NCBI GenBank assembly: GCA_947066955.1
Contig: CAMTAF010000032.1
Coordinates: 1 to 35,039, forward strand
Source of the DNA: an uncultured Hungatella sp.
GTDB lineage: Bacteria > Bacillota > Clostridia > Lachnospirales > Lachnospiraceae
Length of the DNA stretch: 35,039 bases
Reading direction: 5' to 3'
Of the stretch, positions 31,431 to 35,039 are shown piece by piece. The position numbers and the translations under genes were made by a program. Under the pieces are notes generated by a model. It worked only from the letters and a program-made list of their open reading frames with translations, had not been told where the DNA came from and searched no databases. Numbering within the stretch: the stretch's first letter is position 1; each line of letters begins with the position of its first letter.

Positions 31431-32183
31431 CTACCCCAGAAGATACGGAACAAAATAGGTCACCTGCTTATACCACCAGGACCAGTCATGGGCGCAGTCA
31501 TATCCCCAGTAGTCCACCCACAGGTTGATGCCCTTGCGCTGAAGGATGGAGTGGAGCTGTCTGGTGGAATCCGGGATCTCCCAGGGACCCTGCCCTACGC
31601 AGATAATGGCTTTGCTCCTGTTGTACAGCTCAATGTACGGATGGTCCAGGGGCATGTTGGGAAGAAAGTGCACCGGAGAGTTCTCGTACACCAGCTCGTT
31701 CATAAAACCGTCAAAGCCATAGTCGGCGGTGTAGATCCCGCTGAGGGCCAGCAGGCCGTCAAATAAGTCCGGACGGCGGAAAAACAGGGTGGCGGCGTGG
31801 GTGGCGCCCAGGCTGCACCCGAAGGGGATGATCCCAGGGTCTCCATCCCATCCATTGCGTTCTTTTGTCATGGCCCGGATAAACGGGACCATCTCGTCGG
31901 TGATGTAGCGCATCCACTGTTCATGGCGCCAGATGCGCCAGCCCGGATTGCCGCTTTTATTGGACCAGGTCTCCTTATCCAAAGTATCGATGGCAAACAC
32001 CATGATCTGGCCGGACTCGATCCACGGGGACCACACATCGGTCATGTGGAAGTTCTCGAAATCAAAGAATCTTCCGTCCTGGCAGGGGATAAACAGAACC
32101 GGGCGTCCTCTGTGGCCGTAAACCTTGCATTCCATGTCCCGGTCCAGAACCGGGCTGTAATCCTTAAAATATTGTACTTCCAT
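31431..32183 (-). CDS. Esterase-like alpha/beta hydrolase
   Basis: The 250-residue protein belongs to the esterase-D/PF00756-like alpha/beta hydrolases. The nucleophile elbow is GCSLG with S124, and H232 in CAHDWSWW is the likely catalytic histidine; the acid may be E202 or D205. There is no signal peptide, so it acts in the cytoplasm. The start ATG at 32183 has AGGAG eight bases upstream; the open frame extends further only across the neighbouring gene. It lies 26 bp after the second hydrolase and is probably co-transcribed with it and perhaps with the ATP-grasp gene. Substrate unknown. Confidence 0.85.
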   Translation of the reverse strand: MEVQYFKDYSPVLDRDMECKVYGHRGRPVLFIPCQDGRFFDFENFHMTDVWSPWIESGQIMVFAIDTLDKETWSNKSGNPGWRIWRHEQWMRYITDEMVPFIRAMTKERNGWDGDPGIIPFGCSLGATHAATLFFRRPDLFDGLLALSGIYTADYGFDGFMNELVYENSPVHFLPNMPLDHPYIELYNRSKAIICVGQGPWEIPDSTRQLHSILQRKGINLWVDYWGYDCAHDWSWWYKQVTYFVPYLLG

Positions 32184-32209
32184 GTTATGATCTCCTTCCT
32201 TCCTTCCTC

Positions 32210-32992
32210 CTATATCTCCTTGCCGTCGCCGCTTTCGTATAGAAATGTTTCCATAAAGAACGGGATCTGGCGCTCCCAGCTGGCCTCGCAGTGGCTGCCC
32301 CCCGGGACGATCCGGCAGTTTAAGTAGACCTGTCTCTCCATCAGGAGGGCGGTGATTTTTCCAAGGCTGCGCAGCATGTTGGTATGATTGTAAAGCTCTT
32401 TGGAGCCGTAATCCATGTAAAGGGTAGTGTCCGGATGGAGCTTTGCGTGGCGTATGAGATAGGAGAGCCGGTCCGGGTCCACCCACAGAGACGGGGACAG
32501 GGCAGCAGCCTTAGAGAAATACCGGTTGTACTCCATGAGCGCGTAGAGGCTCATAAGCCCTCCCATGGAGCTGCCCGCGATGAAAGTGTGCTCCCTGTCG
32601 GGAAGAGTGCGGACGCTGCCGTCGATCTCAGGTTTAAATTTGTGGACCATCCATTCCATGGTGATCCGGCCCCAGCCCGGGATCTGTCCGAACCGGGTGT
32701 CGCGAAAAGTGTAAGGTGAGTATTCTTTCAGCCTTCCATGATCCGGGCTGTGGTTGCACTCCACGGCAGCGATGATCAGGGGAAGCCGGCTTGTCTCCAT
32801 GAATTCCTTCATGCCCCAGCTCTTACCGTAAGTGGCATCGGAATCAAAAAATACATTGTGTCCGTCAAACATATAAAGAACAGGGTAACGTTCATCCGGG
32901 GTATCGTCATAATAGTCCGGAAGATAAAGGTAAGCCCGGCGGGTTTGGCTGCCTGTCAACTCCGGGATGGTGATGTCCCACTTCTCTACCAT
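32210..32992 (-). CDS. Esterase-like alpha/beta hydrolase (IroE/enterochelin-esterase type fold)
   Basis: The 260-residue protein shows the PF00756 pattern: RRAYLYLPDYYDD near the N-terminus, YPVLYMFDGHNVFFD (about 36-50), the nucleophile S142 in GSSMGG, and H234 in PGGSHCEASWE. This family hydrolyses esters such as siderophore or acyl-sugar esters; the substrate is unknown here. The ATG at 32992 is preferred (GAGGAAATT upstream); starts at 33013 and 33049 are also open. It is the first gene of the minus-strand group with the second hydrolase and the ATP-grasp protein. Confidence 0.85.
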   Translation of the reverse strand: MVEKWDITIPELTGSQTRRAYLYLPDYYDDTPDERYPVLYMFDGHNVFFDSDATYGKSWGMKEFMETSRLPLIIAAVECNHSPDHGRLKEYSPYTFRDTRFGQIPGWGRITMEWMVHKFKPEIDGSVRTLPDREHTFIAGSSMGGLMSLYALMEYNRYFSKAAALSPSLWVDPDRLSYLIRHAKLHPDTTLYMDYGSKELYNHTNMLRSLGKITALLMERQVYLNCRIVPGGSHCEASWERQIPFFMETFLYESGDGKEI

Positions 32993-33216
32993 AATTTCCT
33001 CGATTTCCTCCATTATTGTGTGCATTTTCTGTTTTGTTAAATATAGCACAACAGGCGGTAAATATCAAGATTGGATTGATTTAATAATGTAGAAGTTTAA
33101 AGCAGTGAACGAAGGGGAAGAAGACCATTATCTGGAAGGCGGAATAGATTTAAAAGGAATGGCTCACAATAAGCCCGGAACGATTGTGAGAGAAAGACAG
33201 ATACAGGTGACATGGG

Positions 33217-34266
33217 ATGAGGGACAGGGAAAAGGTGAGAAAGTGCATAAGGATCGCCTGCGCGGCAGGGGCAGTGTACGGAGGCTTCCGCTTTCTGCTG
33301 CCCCTGGTGCTCCCCTTTTTATTTGCCTGGCTGACAGCGCTGGCGCTGAAGCCCTCAGCCGGCGCCATAGCCTCAAAGCTTAAGGTGACCGTGAGGGGAA
33401 GAGCCTTTGGAGTGTCCGCCGGCGCTGCGGGAGTTCTGGAACTGGGGGTCATAGCGGGGGCTGTGGCCTGCCTGCTGTATTTTGGCGGCAAAAAAATGTT
33501 CCAGGAATTGTCCATGCTGGCCAACCGGTTTCCCTGGTGGATCGAGAGGCTGGATTATTATCTCACCGGCATCTGCCGCCAGGTAGAGGGAACTTTATCC
33601 TTAAAGCCGGACACCATGGTCTGCATAGTCCGGGATATGATCCGCAGCCTGGGAGGGGCCCTGAAGCAGGGGGCCATGCCCTATCTCATGGGCAATTCCG
33701 TCACCGCTGCCAGATACTGCGTTCATTTCTGTGTCATCATGGTGCTGTATGTCATAGGCGTTATGCTGTTTATCCAGGAGATGGACCAGTGGAAGGAGAA
33801 AATGGCCCGTTCTGTCTTCTGCCTGGAATTTGACAGGATTATCCGGCTGCTGCGGAGGGCGGGCAATGCCTACGTGAGGACCCAGGGAGCCATCATGGTG
33901 CTGACCACAGTGATATGCATGGCGGGATTTTTTCTTCTGGGAAATCCCTACTATATCCTGGCAGGGGTGGGGATCGGCCTTTTGGATGCCCTTCCGGTGT
34001 TCGGCACAGGCACGGTCCTCATCCCCTGGACCATATTTTGTTTCTTAGGCGGCCGGTGGGGCAGAGGGCTTCTGGTCTTTGGAATCTATCTGGCCTGCTA
34101 CTTTTTGCGGGAAATCCTGGAGGCCAAGCTCATGGGAAACCAGGTAGGGCTGACTCCTCTGGAGACTCTCGCCTCTGTGTACGTGGGACTTCAGCTGTTC
34201 GGGCTTCTGGGATTCATCCTGGGGCCGGTGGGGCTTTTGATCGTGAAAGAGTTTGGGGGAGATTAA
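33217..34266 (+). CDS. AI-2E/YtvI-family membrane permease
   Basis: The 349-residue membrane protein has the layout of the AI-2E transporter superfamily (UPF0118): paired N-terminal membrane segments (about 11-42), a third near 70-90, a soluble middle (about 90-160), then four or more membrane segments to the end with GIGLLDALPVFGTGTVLIPW (about 258-277) and an EAKLMGNQVGLTPL segment. In spore-formers the closest named relative is the sporulation protein YtvI. Its role is not settled: relatives act as sodium/proton antiporters or small-molecule exporters. The ATG at 33217 has only a weak ribosome site (GGTGAC). Confidence 0.82.
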   Translation: MRDREKVRKCIRIACAAGAVYGGFRFLLPLVLPFLFAWLTALALKPSAGAIASKLKVTVRGRAFGVSAGAAGVLELGVIAGAVACLLYFGGKKMFQELSMLANRFPWWIERLDYYLTGICRQVEGTLSLKPDTMVCIVRDMIRSLGGALKQGAMPYLMGNSVTAARYCVHFCVIMVLYVIGVMLFIQEMDQWKEKMARSVFCLEFDRIIRLLRRAGNAYVRTQGAIMVLTTVICMAGFFLLGNPYYILAGVGIGLLDALPVFGTGTVLIPWTIFCFLGGRWGRGLLVFGIYLACYFLREILEAKLMGNQVGLTPLETLASVYVGLQLFGLLGFILGPVGLLIVKEFGGD

Positions 34267-34292
34267 AAGGCGGTTTTTCTTTACAGGCCAGG

Positions 34293-34325
34293 TGATGTGT
34301 GCTAGAGTTTTATTACCACACATCA
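34293..34325 (+). promoter_or_regulatory. 9-bp dyad upstream of the RpiR-family gene
   Basis: tgatgtgtg (34293-34301) and cacacatca (34317-34325) are perfect inverted repeats 15 bases apart, just before the regulator gene. There is no T tract after it, so an operator is as likely as a terminator. RpiR-family proteins bind such dyads. Confidence 0.45.
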
Positions 34326-34344
34326 CAGGGAAGGAGAATCCGCC

Positions 34345-35039
34345 ATGTTTACCTATGAAGAGATCATGAGTCTTAACGAATTGGAGATGAATGTATATCA
34401 GTACATACTGAAAAACAAGGAAAAGGCGGGCTACATGAAGATACGGGAGCTGGCGGATGAGGCCCATGTGTCCACAACCACTGTGCTGCGGTTCTGCAAA
34501 AAGATGGGCTGCGCCGGTTTTTCCGAGTTTAAGGTTCAGTTCAGGCTGTATTTGAACAAACAGACGGAGCCGGAAACGGACATGGATATCAGCACGCTGG
34601 TGGACTATCTGAAACGGTTTCAGACAAGAGAATATATGGAGACCATTGACCGGGCGGCGGATATGCTGGGACGGTCCGGCAGCATCATTTTTATCGGGGT
34701 GGGGACTTCGGGGATGCTGGCCAAATACGGTTCCCGGTATTTTTCTAATATGGGATGGCTCTCACTGTGTATCGACGACCCCTTCACCCCTGTGTTCGGT
34801 GAGCATGGAAAAGAGACCGTAGTGGTGGCCCTGTCGGTGTCAGGGGAGACGGAGCAGGTGCTTAACATGGCAAATGATCTGAAATTAAAAGGATGCAGGC
34901 TCATCTCCATCACCAACACGCCCAGCTGTACTCTGGCCAGGATGAGCGACTGCAACATTTCCTATTATATGCCAGTAAGAAAGGTGGCCGGATTTTTCAA
35001 TATCACTCTTCAGGCGCCTGTGGTGACGATTCTGGAGAT
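34345..35039 (+). CDS. MurR/RpiR-family transcriptional regulator (cut by the window end)
   Basis: 231 codons are present without a stop. An N-terminal HTH_6 domain (about 1-75; MKIRELADEAHVSTTTVLRF then CKKMGCAGFSEFK) is followed by a SIS sugar-phosphate-binding domain (from about 105; IIFIGVGTSG, then VVALSVSGETEQVL and LISITN). RpiR proteins sense phosphosugars and control nearby carbohydrate genes, which would lie beyond the window. The ATG at 34345 follows AAGGAGAA. The dyad just upstream may be its own operator. Confidence 0.9.
   Translation, partial: MFTYEEIMSLNELEMNVYQYILKNKEKAGYMKIRELADEAHVSTTTVLRFCKKMGCAGFSEFKVQFRLYLNKQTEPETDMDISTLVDYLKRFQTREYMETIDRAADMLGRSGSIIFIGVGTSGMLAKYGSRYFSNMGWLSLCIDDPFTPVFGEHGKETVVVALSVSGETEQVLNMANDLKLKGCRLISITNTPSCTLARMSDCNISYYMPVRKVAGFFNITLQAPVVTILE

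Overview
The window looks like a chromosomal segment of a moderately GC-rich Clostridia member, most likely a gut Lachnospiraceae (Enterocloster/Hungatella-like). This is inferred from the mix of BspA-like leucine-rich repeat/BIG2/cell-wall-binding surface proteins, AGCS, BCCT and CaCA transporters, a YtvI-like permease, strong Shine-Dalgarno sites and SigA-type promoters. No rRNA, tRNA or CRISPR array was seen.

Layout. (1) 1-3.8 kb is housekeeping-like: a HIT-family protein, MoeA and a YbiT-type ABC-F ATPase, all on the + strand. (2) 3.8-19.8 kb is an accessory/defence island with mixed base composition. It opens with a RelB/DinJ C-terminal remnant. Then come a low-GC BsuBI/PstI-type restriction-modification operon (minus strand, predicted to recognise CTGCAG), a relic of an AbiEii-like nucleotidyltransferase, a 1165-aa surface protein, a toxin-antitoxin operon whose RelE-like toxin is broken by a repeat element, and an intact HicAB pair. 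After these come a decayed nucleotidyltransferase/surface-protein relic, a RelB/DinJ N-terminal relic, an intact AbiE-like (type IV TA) pair, a second 1257-aa surface protein and an HTH-regulator-like relic. The central pattern is a cassette, AbiEii-like nucleotidyltransferase + conserved ~550-bp leader + LRR/BIG2/cell-wall-binding protein, present three times (A, only a nucleotidyltransferase tail left; B, decayed; C, complete).

(3) 19.8-25.7 kb: a two-component system (minus) divergent from an internally duplicated lipoprotein, then a BCCT transporter (minus) and a small lipoprotein (+). (4) 25.9-29.8 kb: a zinc-dependent phospholipase C-like protein (minus), an AGCS sodium/amino-acid symporter and a CaCA sodium/calcium exchanger with a tandemly repeated leader. 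(5) 30.0-33.0 kb: a minus-strand set of two esterase-like alpha/beta hydrolases and an ATP-grasp ligase. (6) 33.2 kb to the end: a YtvI/AI-2E-family permease and a truncated RpiR-family regulator.

The intergenic DNA holds several small dispersed structured elements: a covarying three-helix element at 23358-23410 and 25795-25846, whose 3' part recurs inverted inside the broken toxin at about 11297-11346; a ~60-bp inverted pair at 26913-26972 and 31276-31335; and an 89-bp tandem repeat at 28615-28792. These, with the nucleotidyltransferase/BIG2 cassette, are the most interesting signals. All family assignments come from reading motifs by eye; no database search was run.
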